From Sanguinoderma infundibulare (Eukaryota > Basidiomycota > Agaricomycetes > Polyporales > Polyporaceae), in assembly GCA_032821775.1 (NCBI GenBank), contig JAVLRN010000009.1, forward strand, positions 62,001 through 126,000: a DNA stretch of 64,000 bases, read 5' to 3'. The number at the start of each line of letters is the position of its first letter. Within the stretch, counting starts at the first letter, position 1. Of the stretch, positions 12,253 through 23,555 are shown in pieces. The notes beneath the pieces were generated by a model. That model saw only the letters and a program-made list of their open reading frames with translations. It was not told the origin of the DNA and did no database searches. The position numbers were made by a program, and so were the translations under genes.

Positions 12253-12929
12253 CTTGGCGACAGGTGTTTTGGGACGATAGCTCAGCTCGGAGCGTGAGTG
12301 CAGAGGCGAATTATGCGGAAGCCTGCTCCCTTGAGGCTCGATAGCACGTACAACGGCGACGAAGGCGGAAGAAAAGGAACGGAATGGCCTCCAGGGCAGA
12401 GACGACGAGGAGCAAACCGACGAGAACAGCGGGGAGAAAAGGTAAGAGGCAAAGAACCTGCGCACAGAACCGCATCCGTCCCTTCCAGGTCCGGTCCAGG
12501 CATGCTCATTGTTGCCCGTCTTCCATTCTCCGATAGTCCCACAATAAGCGGGGCTCAAACATCCCTTTGTTTGCACGCAGTAATCACAAGCGGAGTTCCA
12601 AAGACTCGGGGCCGGCAGCCGGCAGCCATTACGGCTGTGCTTGCAACAATCACCATTGCCAGCTCCCGTTAGCAACGCACTTTCCGCCTCTCTCACCCAT
12701 CCTCACGCTCGAAACCCGATCATCGACCTAACCCACGGGGCGCCATCTATATGAGGTATCCAGGATCGTCGATGTGCCTATGATAGTTTTACAAGCTTGC
12801 TGCGCATGGTACACTGCGCCCAGGTCCAGTACCTACAAAGTTTAAGCACACATTACACACCAATTTAGACCAAGTCCATGCATCGACGACTGCGCAGCGC
12901 ACATCGGACGCAAGGCACGCAGGTGGCCA
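12253..12929. other. Intergenic region, no gene seen
   Basis: This lies between the start of the membrane-protein gene and the stop of the P5B ATPase gene. It should include the promoter of the former. I see no supported coding sequence or RNA gene. Confidence 0.5.
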
Positions 12930-15900
12930 TCACCTCATCCCCCCTTCCACGGCTTTGTATATCTTCCCGTCCCGCACACGATGCCGCCGCCGCAGCTCGA
13001 CGATGGCCCCAAACACGCGGGAGACCGCCTGGGTGCCGTAGCCCTCGAATGCCATCGACGCCACAATGTTCACAGCGACAGCAAGCATGAGCGTGGCGCG
13101 CGCAGCGAGCGGCAGGCGCATGAGTTCCAGAAGCTTGACCAGAGGCCTCGGCGGGTCCAGGAGGACGAGCAGATTGAACAGGCACAAGACGACCATCGAC
13201 ACCATGAACCAGCCTGGCAGACGTCTGATCAGCACAAAGCACAGCATCGAAAACAGAAGCCAAACCGATCCTTACCGTTCGTCCACATGTGCTTCCTGAA
13301 CGGAGGCCCGATGCTAAACACCGCCGCGACCAAAATATACTGGAAACACGACACCAAAAATAGCGCCGAGTTCTCGTAATTGGTCGCCTCCAGTTTGTCG
13401 TCGTTCATTTTGGGATCTGTCGGCGTCGGCGCCGTGTACCTGTACAATCCGGTACTTTATCAACCTTCACATGTCTCACTCACGCCAGCGACGATGCCCT
13501 ACCATGGCTGCGAGCGCACCCAGAAGAACGCCCAAAACTGGACGGCAGACGTGATGACGATCTGTCCGACGAGACTCGCCAGGACTTTCTTCGACACCAA
13601 GCTCGCTGTGGGCCTCTTCGGATGTATTCGAGGGTATGGCAGTGTGCGTCCCACTGCAGTCGTGTGTCAATGTGAGTGGACACATCAAAGTCGGGCTATG
13701 AACTCACTGGTGACTGCGATCGGAATGATGATGAATAGATCAATATACAGAAACTGAATTTCGTTGATCAGCGATCACATCCACCGGCCTGCACTATCGA
13801 CCGACGCTCACCTGGAAATCACCCAAGGACGACGCGAAGGAATACAACAAGGTGATGGTGGTGAACTGGATGATGGAATACAACGCCCTGATGCCCACGT
13901 CAGTCCATACTGCTTCCACCAAAATTTGATCTCGCCACTCACATGTATTTGAAACAGCTGAAGCTTGTCACCAACGCTGCCCTGCCTTCCTTGATGACTT
14001 CGATGACACAGCTGATGTCCGGCGTCCGACTCGTGAACGGTGCCGCCACTGAAGCCTCCGCCTCGGACAGCGACAGGCCGACGTCGGCCGCCTTCAACGC
14101 CGCGCAGTCGTTCGCACCGTCGCCACACATTAAGACCGTGTACCCCAGGCTTTGCAACCGCTCCACGACTTCGTTTTTCTCATCCGGTGACATGCGTGCG
14201 TAGATCTGCGTCTTGACAAGCATCTATCAAACGAATTTAGCAAGATGATGAATCCTCACTCAGGGTGGAGATAACACACCCTCTGCATGGTCTCGAGCGG
14301 CGCGTGGTTGATAACCCAGCGGAAGACATCGCCTGTGACCGCGAGAGTGTACTCGTGACTTTCTAGCTCGTCAGTTTCCACCAGTCGATTGGCAGGCGGC
14401 GGAAGTGGTTTTAAACTGTAGTCGTCGAGTTTCCACGCGGGCTCGTCCATGCTCGACCATTCCAGCTTCGACAACGGCGAAGACGCGCTGCCTCGCAAGA
14501 AGGTAGGTGCGAACACCTGAGCAGCTGGGTTGATGAGCCCGCATTCGCGCGCGACGCTGACGGCGGTAAGTGGGTTGTCTCCAGTGATCATCCGGCACGC
14601 GAAGTGGGCTGCACGAAGCGTCTGTATGGCCGGCGTAGTTCCCGGCTTGAGCTTGTTCTCGAAGATCACCAAACCCAAGAACTGTAGTCCAGATTCTGCC
14701 TGCTCCCTGGAATTTCCCCGGTATAAGACAAGGTAAATCCTCGATATGAACGTAGACTCACCGCTTGAGCTTCTGAGCCTTCAACCAGGAGAGACCTTCG
14801 ATGCTCTTCCCAGCCATCGCAATGACTCGATACCCGCGCTTGGTGTAGTACGAAAGAAGATCATCGTAATCTTGAGGGACTGCACGGAAGCGAAATGAGC
14901 GGTGACAGGCGACATGAGACGGGGAAACGCACAAGAACTCTTGTCGCAAATCTCGGTCATGACTTCGGGCGCGCCCTTGACATACACTTCCATGCTCGTG
15001 CTCTTCAGCCGCTTGACGACGACGCTCATCCGTCGAAGGGCAGACACGAACTCGAACGTGCGAATGACGCCCAGCTCGAGGAAGTGGGCATGCTACAACA
15101 CAGCTTCATCCTCAGCACAAGCCCGTCTCCCGCTTTCAGGCGCATGCTCACCCTACCAGCACCCTTCAATGCGTCCTCAATCCTGAACTGCGCGCTCCCA
15201 GGCGGCCGCACGACAACCTGCACGAGCGCCGCCGGCCGCTCTCCCCCGCCCCTGTTCTTCACGACGCCCGTCCCTGCCACATGGCCCTCCTCCATCGTCC
15301 ACTTCGTGAACTCGAACATCTTCACGTCCAGCGGGTCCCCGATTGCCACGCCCCCGACCATCTTCAGCGAATGACACGTCGCAAGCGCGTGCAAGAAATT
15401 GGCCCTGTCGCGGCTCGCGGGCAGATCATGGATGTCCTCGAGCAGCTCCGCGAACCGGTCCGCATTGCGCTCAGGCCCGCGCACGCCGAGGATGTCGAGC
15501 CCGTCCTCGGTGAGCGTGCCGGTCTTGTCGAAGCAGCAGACGTTGATCTGGCCCGCGACGTTCACCCGGCTGGGCGAGATGCAGAAGATGCCAAGCTTGC
15601 GCAGGCGGCCGATGGCGAAGCTCGTGCCGATGGACAGCGTGGCCGGGAGCGCGGGCGGGACGACGACGGTGATGAGGTCGAGGGCGCGCAGCAGGATGGT
15701 GTGCCATTTGACCTGCCGGAAATATTAGCTCGGCCTGATCGGAGTTCACGGAGAGAGACACGCACGCCGAGTCGAACGAACTGAAATGCACTGGCGCAGA
15801 AACCGAGTGCCGCGACGCCAGCGAGGACGCCAATGAACCTCATCGAATCCCGATAGAACTTGAAACCCGTGGGCTTCGGGAAGAGCATAGACCGGACGAG

Positions 15901-18149
15901 CGCTCCTTTGGTGGTATAGAAGCCTGTGCGTACAACCAAGCCCAACGCAGGGGTGCCAGGCCGTCCATCGGTGGTCAAGCCAGTTCTAATGCGAACGACG
16001 CGAGTCCCTGCATACAAAAAGCTCTTCGCCATGTCGCCTACGACGTCGATGCTATCCCGCCACTTCGCGAGGTCGTCGCTCTTGATGGGGATCTTGCTGA
16101 CTGGAACACTCTCACCCGTCAGCATGCTCTCGTTCACGATGGCGTCACCGGAAAGGAGGAACATGTCGGCTGGGAGGGTCACTAGTGGCGGCTCAAGTAA
16201 GTTAACGATGTCGCCGGCGGCCAGATCTGACGAGTTGCACTCTTGCCCTACTCTGCGGGGTCAGCTCCAGTTCAATAGGACGTGAGGATGGCTTACATGA
16301 ACCATCTCGATACACTCTGACCTTACAAACAAATCGTGACATCTCGCGCATTCGTGCAATAGTCTACAGGCATACATTCGTGATATCAGCGACAGCTGCG
16401 GAGTTGGCGGGCAAACAGACGAACCTGTTTAGTCTCCACAAGGGTCGTAACGATGCTGATGGCGGAAATAAGGGCAATGCAGAAGGCGTAATAATAATAA
16501 TCGTCCAAGGACCATAAGATTATGCTGGCAATTTGGAACACGTAGAATGGGTGGATGACCTGCAAATGGAATCTATGAGACAAGTTGCCGACTGCCTCAA
16601 CAAATGTTTACCTCGTCTATAAGTAGCGATGCTGTAGATTTCCCTTCTATATCGATGAGATTGGGCCCGAACAGTGCCACCCTCTGCGCCTGCACGGCCT
16701 TTTGAAGTCCGTTCTGCACAGAAGCTATACTGGCCCAGGAAAGATCCCTCCAGTCTCTAAGACGTTGTTATTCCTTGTATGTTGCTTATATCACTGAATG
16801 CCCACTTACCGAATCATGCTGAACAACCCTGTGCGCGGGTCTAGCGCGAACCGGTTGTAGCGGTAGTCCACAAATGTCAACGTAGAGAGAACGGGAACGG
16901 TGGCGCCTGCCCTGTAAGTCGGTAGGAAATGCGAGGGGTCGGGCGGTGTCGAGAACGCCGTGGTGATGGGGTAAGGGTAGTCAATCTTGAACACTGGGAA
17001 GAGGGCGATATCTCTGTACGCGGTCTTTCGCCGTCCTGAGCATTCACGCGCAGTAGATGATCCTCTGAGAACACACACCTCAACGACGACAAAGCCGTTC
17101 TTGATGTCTATGAATGCGCGTTCTCGCGTGACCCAACGCAACCATAGCCGAGGGAACCAGCGTCCAAGAAGCCCCAGAATACCAAAGGTGCACACACAAG
17201 ACAGCCACCAGAGTCGCTGCTTCCAGAGTATCGGCTCGTACCCAATCATGCGTATGTGCACGTCCTCGTCCGCGACGTACAGAGTTTGCCGACTTGGCGG
17301 TCCTGAAGGTGGCGGCGGCAGCGGTTCCAGTTCGCCCATCTCAATCCGCGCTTCCGACCCGAAGATTGGGTCGCCCGCGAGCAAGGGAAGAGTGGGTCCC
17401 GGGGACGGCGGGTACGACCCGAACTCGATGTCGCTCCCAGACGGCGCAAGGCTGGCCATGTCCGTCTCCTCCTCCACGCCCGAGTCGACGTCCTCCTCGT
17501 TGGAAGAGTACCCCCAGCGTTCCTCCCCGTCGGCCTCCGATCGGTCGTCCACCGCGTAGTCCGAGCTCACGTCCGACCGCCTGCTGCCCTGCCGTCTGAT
17601 GCGGCGCGACCCCGACGCACGGCTCGACATCGAAGGCCGCCGGCTTCGTGTCGGGCTCTCCGTCAGAGGCACGCTTCGCCCGAACATGTTCGCGATGTTA
17701 TCGAAAACGCTGCCCCGCGCTGCGACGGGCGATGGCGATGGCGACTTGCGGCGGCGCCCCCGGGGGCGGGCGTACTCGTCCTCGTCCTCTTCATCCCCTG
17801 AGAGCTCGTCGCGATCATCCTCCCGCCCGTCCCGAGTATCCACACTTCCGTCCCGGCTCCTGCTCCACGTCCGCCCGTCTCGGCTCATGGTGTCCTCGCT
17901 GCGTCTGCGGCTCAGCGAGCCCCTCGAGTAGATGCTGCTCCGCCGGGCGTGGTCGCGGAGGGTCATGCGGGATACGCTGCTCGGGTTGACGGAGTGGCCG
18001 GGCCCGTCGAACATGGTGTCGCCATCTTCTCCATACCGCGAGTCCCGTCTTGAGCTGTTTGCGTCGGCGATAGCCTGCTGGATGTCGAGTGGGGACGCGC
18101 CCTCGGTGTAGTCATATGGCCGCCCCGTCGAGGACGACGGCTCCGCCAT
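12930..18149 (-). CDS. YPK9: P5B-type cation/polyamine-transporting ATPase (Ypk9/ATP13A2 family)
   Basis: A multi-exon gene of about 1,400 residues with many short introns. The first exon (18149 to about 16800) has a disordered, charged N-terminus and then the P5-specific segment [18 protein letters not shown] with hydrophobic stretches. Later exons carry the actuator motif [11 protein letters not shown] (about 16090-16127), the P5B membrane motif PPALP (15645-15659), the phosphorylation motif [10 protein letters not shown] (15509-15529 for DKTGTLT), [10 protein letters not shown] in the nucleotide domain and GDGANDC (14107-14124), followed by membrane helices to the stop at 12930. Family members sit in vacuolar or lysosomal membranes and export polyamines. 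The PPALP and TEDGL variants separate it from P5A (Spf1). An in-frame start at 18218 is an alternative. A 63-nt in-frame segment near 17080 may be an intron. Confidence 0.93.
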
Positions 18150-18478
18150 CGCAGAGGAGTCGAAAACTAGAGACTCCAATAGTAGACCTGAGAGAAGTCG
18201 AGAGCCAAGTCTCAGCAATATCCAAGCATGGGATAGAGAAGAAAAGAGAGCCCAGTAGGAGTGTCGGAAGGAGATAAGTGGGGGAAGACGTTGAGGCGCG
18301 CGGGGCCGAGTTCATTATTTCAGGCGCCCAAAACAGTAATGATTCGGTGACGTCCAGGCACACTTTGATCCGCGTAGCTTGTCGTCAGTGTACAATGAAA
18401 CATCCTCTAGAATAAGTAATCATTAGAGGCCCGACACTACTACTATACAAGAGTCCAAGTCCAGCGAAGGTGACAGCA
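18150..18478. other. Promoter side of the P5B ATPase gene and 3' flank of BOS1
   Basis: A 329-nt gap between two minus-strand genes. An in-frame ATG at 18218 could extend the ATPase by 23 residues. Nothing else is supported. Confidence 0.5.
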
Positions 18479-19516
18479 TCAACCCAGATATTTCCATATG
18501 AGGAAGAAACAGAAGAAAGTAAAGATAGCCCCAGCGAAGAAGATATACATGTCCTGCGTGCTGGCATGAGGAATACTCGGTGATCAGCATTCCGCAGACA
18601 GCCATACAGCACTGGGCAACACACCTTCTCCGCTCGATCCATCCAATGACGTCCCGGCTCAGTCCCAACGTGTTCGCAGCGTCCAGCAGTCGCCGTTGCG
18701 TGCCCTTGAGCACATTCCGCTGATCGACCAAATCGTCCAGGACGGCCCTGCCTTGTGCGATAAACTCGTCGAGGCGTGTGTCCGTGTTTTGAATGAAGCT
18801 GTGCTCGCGGAGAGCGTGGTGTTCTCGCAGAGCGCCGTTCATTGGTGTTTGCCCACGGAACGGGGATTCAGAGACCTCTTCCGACGCGGACTGATTTGGC
18901 ATGAATCTCCGTCTAGCGTCTCCAGGTGCAGATGGGGGAACGGTTGAGGACGATGAGCCAGACAGCAGCTCGGCTCGCGATACTGCCTCGTGCTAGAGGA
19001 CAAAAGGGGACTATGAGGACCTGGCGCGCAAGCTTGGGAGAGGTGCATACCTCTGCCTTCAAACGTTCAAACTGCACTCGCAGGTCAGAGTAATCAGTGC
19101 GGAATTTCTGTACACGCCTAAATGAACGTTCTGGCCATAAGCAACCTTCAGTGACGCACGAACAGTCCCAGCCCCGTGTCCTTGACTTGCCACAAGGAGT
19201 TGACCTTTCCAAGGGCGCACAAATGGGCGCGGGAAGGGATGAGACGTACATCATAGCCTTCTCCTGCTTGGCCTTGATAATCTCCCGCTTTGCCATTGAA
19301 TCGTAATCCTCCACCGTCCTATGCATAGCCGCCAGAGACGCAGAGACCTGCCCTACGGAAGAGACCCGGTGCTTGAGTGTTTCGTCCAGCGTCAGTGAAA
19401 CAGGGCCAAGTCTACGGACCTAGTAACGATGCAGACTTCTCCCCATTCCGCAGTCTCTCCAGGTCGGCTTGAATCGAGTTCGTTTGGCGTACACCGAGGG
19501 TATACAGTGAGTTCAT
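18479..19516 (-). CDS. BOS1: Bos1/membrin, Qb-SNARE of ER-Golgi transport
   Basis: Five exons give about 235 residues, close to the ~240 usual for the family. The protein starts MNSLYTLGVRQ with an N-terminal helical region. The SNARE motif (LDEFIAQGRAVLDDLVDQR..LKGTQRRLLDAANTLGLSR) is in the large fourth exon and the C-terminal anchor (MYIFFAGAIFTFFCFFLIWK) in the last. Bos1 pairs with Sed5, Bet1 and Sec22 to fuse ER-derived vesicles with the early Golgi. The membrin-type signature TLGLSRDVIGWIERR makes the assignment firm over Gos1 or Vti1. The short gap of 288 nt to the divergent methyltransferase start at 19805 is probably a shared promoter. Confidence 0.93.
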
Positions 19517-19804
19517 GGTGTCCTAGCAATAAATAGCGAGGAAAGCAATGAGGGGGAAGACGGACGTAGTAAAGAGGCTCGCATAGCTGGTATTCTCCAG
19601 CGGCCTGCGCCGCGACCTGCGTGCGTGTCAATTCAAACACGTGATACAGAAAGAGCCCGTTTACGCGTCAATAAAGGCAAACAACGCGCTGCGGCTGGCG
19701 GCTGGAATTTGGTTCTTACTGCGACTACCACTGAAGTCTTTAGCGTGCTCTATATCTTCTCTAGCTCTTGCAACGGACCTTGCTTTGCCAGCATCGACAA
19801 AATC

Positions 19805-21053
19805 ATGGAGGACAGCAGCGTTACCGCTCACTTTGCCCAAGACTCTGATGCCGCCAAACAGCGCGGTGCGGTGCGGGTACCAACGAACGCGATCCAAGTA
19901 ACAGATGCGGATGAGGAGGTGAGTGAATTTCGCACCGTGTAAGGCCCCATAAATTGTCGTTATTGAAACAGAATGCCTCAGGTTTTTCTCTTGTACACCA
20001 GTCTCGCCGCTCGCAAGGCCGCAGATGGGTCTTTGCCCTTCCGCGGACTCGGCCACATAGACTCTCATGAGGACGTGCTTACGATCTCTCTCAAAGTTGG
20101 AGGGCCGAGCCAGGGGCGGGTGGAAAATGAAGGTGGCGCGCATATAACGAGCAAGAAGAAATCGAAACCGAAGGCGCAAGGTCAAGGTCGCAGGCGCGAT
20201 GAGATTGAAACGATAGAGGTAGAAATCGTTCAAGACAAGACTGCACTACGGAGCCGTAAAGGAGACACAGGAAGCGTCGTATGGCACGCAAGGTAGGAGC
20301 GAGCGTCATGCATGGCTGCTATCAATTCGATCGTGGAATTGGTTCGTTTCTCTCTAGTGTCGACTTCGCGGAAATCATCATGCAACAACTACACAGGAAA
20401 CTACCCAACCCATTCTTCACTCCAGAACCCCTCGCAGATGCGCATGTGGTCGAACTGGGGTATGTCCTTCGCCTCCCTGGCAAGCATGGTCTAATTATTT
20501 ATGCAGCGCGGGAACGGGGTTGCTTGGGGTCGTGCTATCGCCGTTCGTGCGACAGTACACCGTGACTGACATAGACGCGCTCGTCCCACTCATCCGGAAG
20601 AACGTCGCAAGAAATCTCCCAGTTCCAACCGCTCCGTCGCCCAAATCGAAACAAACCCCACCACGATCCCCACCCCAATCGCCAACGTCAAACATCGTCA
20701 CAATGTCGTTAGATTGGGTCCAACTGCACAGTGCACCAGCACCGCTACGTCGGAAATTGGTTCCTGCTGAACCGGCGGACATCGTATTGGTCGTGGACTG
20801 CATCTATCACCCATCATTGTTGCCTGCACTCCTCACGACGATCGACTATCTCGCCGTTCCAGACAAGACAGCGGTCGTGGTGGTCGTGGAGCTCAGGGCA
20901 GAGGATGTGATAAGAGATTTTCTGCAGGGCTGGCTAGACAAACGTTCTCAGGGCGAGTGGGACATTTGGAGCGTCGGCGATTTACTGGAGGGTCCGTACG
21001 CGGTTTGGGTGGGATGGAAGACCGCGTTATCCCAAACTGAGCGGCAGCAATGA
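19805..21053 (+). CDS. Seven-beta-strand protein methyltransferase (METTL21/Rkm5-like)
   Basis: Four exons give about 357 residues. The first ends at DADEE before a 63-nt intron, resuming at VFLLYTSL. The SAM-binding motif I is VVELGAGTGLLGVVL, split by an intron inside the glycine loop. Further on are an acidic post-I strand (YTVTDIDAL) and VDCIYHPSLLPALL, where the DxxY-type motif IV of the METTL21/FAM86 protein-lysine methyltransferases is visible. The substrate cannot be read from sequence; relatives modify elongation factors, chaperones or ribosomal proteins. A basic insert (KKKSKPKAQGQGRRR) lies before the catalytic core. Confidence 0.85.
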
Positions 21054-21184
21054 CAATCTTGATAGAGCAGCATGTATGATAGGGTAGGGGGTGGAGAGCC
21101 AGAGCCATTGAACTTGCATTGAACGGTCGCAATGCGTGTGTCCAATCATAGGATGATAAACGAAGGAGGCGAACGACACGCATG

Positions 21185-22084
21185 CTACCGCTTTCCTTTC
21201 GAGACGGCCTTCCTCCGGGACCCCTTTCCGCCTGCGCGTTCCGCCTTTTCCAGCTTCCGTTTGCGTTGCTTCTGTCGTTCCGCTTTTCTGGCAGAGCCCG
21301 TCTGATATTTGATGTCTTTGGCCTTGGTCGCGGTTTTAATTTTCGTCTTGGCATCTTTATTTGTTGACTGGGACTTGACAGGGGGACGCATATTTGACAC
21401 AGGTTCTGGGGGGTCGTCTTCATCGTCACGAGGCTTGGGAGGAGGTTGGGTACCGTGGATGAGGCTGTCAGGGTCGAATTCCTCTACCACTGTGACTGTC
21501 GCAAGCTGCTCCTCGTCTTCGTACTCGTCTTCCTCGTCTTCGTTCGCCCGGCCTTTGCCTTTCGATGACGACGAACCAATTCCATCCCATTCGCAGTCGT
21601 TGTCCTCGTCTACGGGGCCGAACGTCTTCTTCTGCAGACTCAAACGCAATGGATATGGTGCACTTACCAATGACGCCGCCATAAGCTCTCTCGGCCTCCT
21701 CAGCGTTCTTCCTTGCTTGTTCTGCAAGCATCTTCCTTTGCTGATAGAGAGACACAGAGGGGTGTTGGTGAGAAAAGGTCTCACACGAAACAGCACTGGG
21801 ACACACCTCTCGACGAGTCTCCAATCTCTCCTGCTTCTCGCGTTCCTCAGCCTTCTTCTTGGCAGCTTCTTTCTTTTGCAGTTTCCGCTTGTGGAAACCC
21901 GTCAGGAAGTCCCTATGTCGCGTCGGTTAACCGTCAGCCACATGAAGTTCACAAACGGTGTAAACACGTACCTACGGGCATCGTCGTCGAAGACAATTTC
22001 CTTGATCTGGTCTCGTTTCGCCTTTTTCTTAGCGGCGACGATGTTGTGTGATTTTGTAAGGACGGCGATATTGGAGGCTGCCAT
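21185..22084 (-). CDS. RRP17: Ribosomal RNA-processing protein 17 (NOL12 family)
   Basis: Four exons give about 240 residues. The N-terminal half holds the Nop25/Rrp17 signature EIVFDDDARRDFLTGFHKRK followed by a long charged helix (KKEAAKKKAEEREKQERLETRRE), probably coiled-coil. The C-terminal half is acidic, then strongly basic (KAERQKQRKRKLEKAERAGG), as expected for a nucleolar protein. Yeast Rrp17 is a 5'-3' exonuclease needed for 5' end maturation of 5.8S and 25S rRNA. The third junction is best explained by a 58-nt intron with a GTAG acceptor that restores the frame at DEDNDCEW. The family match is good and the exon map probable. Confidence 0.88.
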
Positions 22085-23555
22085 TGTGGATGTGGATGTG
22101 GTGTAACCAGCCCAAGTCCCTGCCGTGATGGTTATGGGCGCTTGATGAAAATGGCCGCCACGTGGGGAGCATCCACAACGCTTAGCGCGAGGCGGTTTCT
22201 CTAGTGCAACATTATTAAGTAGCTCGTGGGCTTCTCGGACTCTGTGACCAAATTCTCGCACTCGTCGGGCCCCGACATCGCTCTCTTGAACCCAACCCTT
22301 GGCGGATCTCACACGACTGGCATGCGCTGGCAGCTGTGAACCTTGGCCTGACACGACGCTCTAGATATCTTCCAGCCATATGGTGCTGCGGGAACTCTTA
22401 ACACCATCTGGGAACGAAGTTTCGTTGCGATAGTTCCTGAGTGTCTCTTGTGCGCCCTCACCAGTGCCTCGCTTGAATGCTGTTAATATTTCGGGCTCCA
22501 CGTTCCGTCCGTATCATGTCCAAGGTCCGACCATACTCTGAATGCTCGAGATTCGAAGCAGCTGACACTGTATCCTGTGTCACAGGATGTGAGGCCGACT
22601 GCCCTGCCGAAACAGAGGCTTCTCAAGTCTCCCAGATATCGTATTGAACAACTTCGTTGATGGGAAAGTGAGTGTGTTGTTTGACGACGACGCCATGCGT
22701 TCGCTAAATTAATAGTAGGTTAACACCAGTGCACGAGCACGTCTGTCTTGTGTAACTTACCGTGGGCAGCGAAGACGTCAAGGAGAACGTCCGTTCTTCA
22801 ATTTTCCTCACGCCCTCGCCATGCGTAACATCCGATAACAGCCGAGCGAAGCCCATCCAGATCTATGCGGCACGCCTCGCGATGCTTTCTTTAGCGGCCA
22901 CCGGATCCTCCGGGGGAACATCGCACCTACTCCGCCTTGATGGATTTCCAACCTAGGGTTCGCCGCGCCCTCAAGATCGTCTCGGAATGTTTCCTTCTCC
23001 GCTCCTATCATCTATGTGCGGACGGTTCTATCCGTTGGAAGATAGGAGCAACCAGCCTTCCGTGCGGACGGAGCGACTGCGGTCTGTGTTTCGTGTTCGC
23101 AATTTTAGGCGTGCATCCAAAGGAAGCTCACGATTCCCTCGGATTCAGCGGAACCAGAAGCACTGGCATTCTCACATGCCGATGAGAGCAAACGTACAGA
23201 ACTCCGCCGGAGGGTGCGTCCATAGAACCCCTTTCCATGCCCATATTTGCCGATTGGACCGCGACCAACGCCAGATTGCGTGCTCTTTAAAACGGCCTGG
23301 GCAGTTGCACGCAAGCGAGTGCCATGCCTACCCCGTTGCACTGGTGAACCTTCCAAGTTGTCGTCTGCAGTGGTGGAAAGATCACGCTTGGCAGGACCAC
23401 ACGTAGTGATAAGAGGCGCGCCAGGGCGAGGGACTGAGTGCATTCCCTCGAGAGGCAAGTGACGTTTCTTATCGCGTAGGAGAGGAGTCGCACGGGATAC
23501 AAGAACCCTCATCCTCCCATCCCACGTCCAGCGGGTCCTCCCTCTCTACCTCGCC
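22085..23555. other. 1.5-kb divergent intergenic region
   Basis: This separates the starts of RRP17 (minus) and the OPT transporter (plus). I see no supported gene. It contains a 17-bp palindrome around 22572-22588 (ATCCTGTG, one central base, CACAGGAT) that could be a regulatory site. A pyrimidine-rich leader precedes the OPT start. Confidence 0.5.
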
